NCBI RefSeq assembly: GCF_030817315.1
Contig: NZ_JAUSZF010000001.1
Coordinates: 1,844,501-1,908,500 of the forward strand
Origin: Sphingomonas faeni
GTDB lineage: Bacteria > Pseudomonadota > Alphaproteobacteria > Sphingomonadales > Sphingomonadaceae
Direction: 5' to 3'
DNA: 64,000 nt
Shown here in pieces: positions 62,735 through 64,000 of the stretch (its first letter is position 1; each line of letters starts with the position of its first letter). A program made the position numbers and the translations under genes. Below the pieces are notes generated by a model that searched no databases, had not been told where the DNA came from, and was given only the letters and a program-made list of their open reading frames with translations.

Positions 62735-62812
62735 TTCCCCCGCGAACGCGGGGGCCCAGGAGCCAAGCGCGCTGTCTTGGCTTAGCTGGGCCCCCGCGTC
62801 CGCGGGGGAACG
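62735..62812. repeat. Palindromic repeat, family C
   Basis: Arms TTCCCCCGCGAACGCGGGGG and CCCCCGCGTCCGCGGGGGAA enclose CCAGGAGCCAAGCG and TTAGCTGGG. It is the first of two repeats in the pstS-pstC gap. Confidence 0.85.
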
Positions 62813-62866
62813 GGGGTTTGGCGGTGTTAGCATCGCAGCAGAACGCAACCACGGTAGCGCGAGCCG

Positions 62867-62970
62867 ACACCCCGGCGAAGGCCGGGGCCCAGTTGGGCAC
62901 CGTCGCATTGGTTGACGCTGCGCATCGTTACCTCGACCTTTCCAACTGGGCCCCGGCCTCCGCCGGGGTG
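62867..62970. repeat. Palindromic repeat, family B
   Basis: Arms CACCCCGGCGAAGGCCGGGG and the complement ending CTCCGCCGGGGTGG flank a spacer of about 45 bases. With the family C copy it makes up most of the 307-base gap 62702-63008; it should form a strong mRNA hairpin between pstS and pstC. Confidence 0.88.
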
Positions 62971-63008
62971 GCGGCTAGTGGGATCGTGCATCAGGGAGGG
63001 CGCACCTG

Positions 63009-64000
63009 ATGTCCGCCATCGCCCTCCTCTTCCTCGTCCTCGGCCTGGGCCTCATAGGCTGGCTCACCGCACGAGTCCGCGCCACGCGGTTCCGCGCTGG
63101 CAGCACCGTGCGGTTCAGCTCGCTCCCCGGACACCATGGCTGGTTCGTCGCGTTATGGACCGCGATCCCGCCGCTCATATTCCTCGTGGTGTGGTCGATG
63201 ACCGCGCCCGCACTCGTCACGGACACCGTGCTCGCGACGCCCGCCGCGATGCAGCTTCCCCCGCCCGGCTTCGATCGCGCATCGATCCTGTCCGAAGCAC
63301 GGAGCCTCGCCGAGGGGCGCAGCTTCGGCGCGTTCCACGGGCTCGCTCGCACACTGGCGCCGTCCTATGCCGCCGCGCAGACGCGCTACGACTGGATCGC
63401 GACCGCGCTGGCACTGCTGCTCGCCTTCGCCGGCGGTGCGTTCGCGTTCACCCGCGTGAAGCCCGGGTTCGGCGCGCGGACTCAGGTCGAGCGAGTGGTG
63501 ATGCTGATGTTGCTCGGCGCATCCTTGATCGCGATCCTGACCACGGTCGGCATCGTCGCCTCGCTGCTGTACGAGTCCGCACGGTTCTTCTCGGTCGTGC
63601 CGATCACCGATTTCCTGTTCGGGACGCATTGGAGCCCGCAGGTGATCGACGGCCGCGATCCCGGCGCGTCGCTCGGCGCGGTGCCGTTGTTCTGGGGAAC
63701 GTTCTTCATCGGCGCGGTGATCGCGATGATCGTCGCGATCCCGTTCGGCCTGATGAGCGCGATCTACCTCACGCAATATGCCGCGCCGACCACGCGCAAA
63801 TGGATGAAGCCGATCCTCGAGATGCTCGCGGGCGTGCCGACCGTCGTCTACGGCTATTTCGCCGCGCTGACCGTTGCGCCGGCGGTGCGCGACTTCGCCG
63901 TCTCGATCGGGATCAGTTGGGCGTCGTCCGAGAGCGCGCTCGCCGCGGGCCTCGTGATGGGCATCATGATCATCCCGTTCGTGTCGTCGATGGCGGACGA
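63009..64000 (+). CDS. pstC: Phosphate ABC transporter permease PstC (cut by window edge)
   Basis: The frame from ATG 63009 stays open to the right edge (330 codons seen). A long N-terminal extension with two membrane segments, near residues 3-20 and 42-60, and a periplasmic loop of about 75 residues precedes the permease domain, which starts near residue 150. SLGAVPLFWGTFFIGAVIAM, VAIPFGLMSAIYLTQYA and MLAGVPTVVYGYFAAL are typical PstC. The N-terminal extension is known in PstC of related bacteria. The start is preceded by GGGAGGGCGCACCTG, with GGAGG about 11 bases ahead. Confidence 0.93.
   Translation, partial: MSAIALLFLVLGLGLIGWLTARVRATRFRAGSTVRFSSLPGHHGWFVALWTAIPPLIFLVVWSMTAPALVTDTVLATPAAMQLPPPGFDRASILSEARSLAEGRSFGAFHGLARTLAPSYAAAQTRYDWIATALALLLAFAGGAFAFTRVKPGFGARTQVERVVMLMLLGASLIAILTTVGIVASLLYESARFFSVVPITDFLFGTHWSPQVIDGRDPGASLGAVPLFWGTFFIGAVIAMIVAIPFGLMSAIYLTQYAAPTTRKWMKPILEMLAGVPTVVYGYFAALTVAPAVRDFAVSIGISWASSESALAAGLVMGIMIIPFVSSMAD

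Noticed and set aside
13208..62970. Regular-looking palindromes as a CRISPR array
   Set aside because: Copies are far apart, differ in sequence, have internal symmetry and there are no equal spacers or cas genes.

Overview
This 64-kb window is a housekeeping stretch of a high-GC alphaproteobacterial chromosome, most probably Sphingomonas or a close sphingomonad. The support is GC-rich codon use, alphaproteobacterial gene neighbourhoods (DUF1476-bolA-grxD; gcvT-gcvH-gcvPA-gcvPB; ETF-QO next to a TPR protein and ispE), GTTC-N7-GTTC SOS boxes, an archaeal/eukaryotic-type prolyl-tRNA synthetase and many intergenic palindromes. No tRNA, rRNA, CRISPR array, transposase, phage or plasmid gene was seen. 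The genus call is an inference from protein style, not from a marker gene.

Layout. 1-17.7 kb: the end of map, nagZ, the tamA-tamB envelope pair, a secreted RNase T2, nadC and nadA, a DUF4230 protein and a metallo-beta-lactamase-fold hydrolase, the grxD-bolA-DUF1476 group, a quinone oxidoreductase, and leuC-leuD with a 34-residue ORF wedged between them. 17.7-24.3 kb: two AidA/PixA-like paralogues (one frameshifted) and a tightly overlapped six-gene operon in which the two halves of a 3-oxoacid CoA-transferase are separated by a phosphatase gene and a small DUF5076-like gene. 24.3-34 kb: an SMP-30 protein divergent from a thiamine-diphosphate enzyme, alaS, an M24 peptidase, a dicarboxylate symporter, a GST and a methyltransferase. 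34-46 kb: recA with an SOS box, ispE, a TPR protein, ETF-ubiquinone oxidoreductase, a divergent uracil-glycosylase-like protein overlapping a lytic transglycosylase gene, moaB, and a radical-SAM gene with its own SOS box. 46-55 kb: proS, an EamA permease, a CcdC-like protein and the gcv operon behind a tandem glycine riboswitch. 55-64 kb: glmU-glmS, gph, a VanZ-like protein, two decayed genes (nucleotidyltransferase and HprK-related kinase), and phoR-pstS-pstC running off the right edge.

The most unusual signal is the palindromic repeat load. At least five families with long inverted arms occupy most intergenic gaps, and three copies lie inside open reading frames without breaking them: in gcvPB (about 34 added residues), in ispE, and in the signal peptide of the e(P4)-like phosphatase. 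Other points of note are the SOS box ahead of the spore-photoproduct-lyase-like radical-SAM gene, the split CoA-transferase operon, the micro-ORF between leuC and leuD, and a group of frameshifted or decayed genes.
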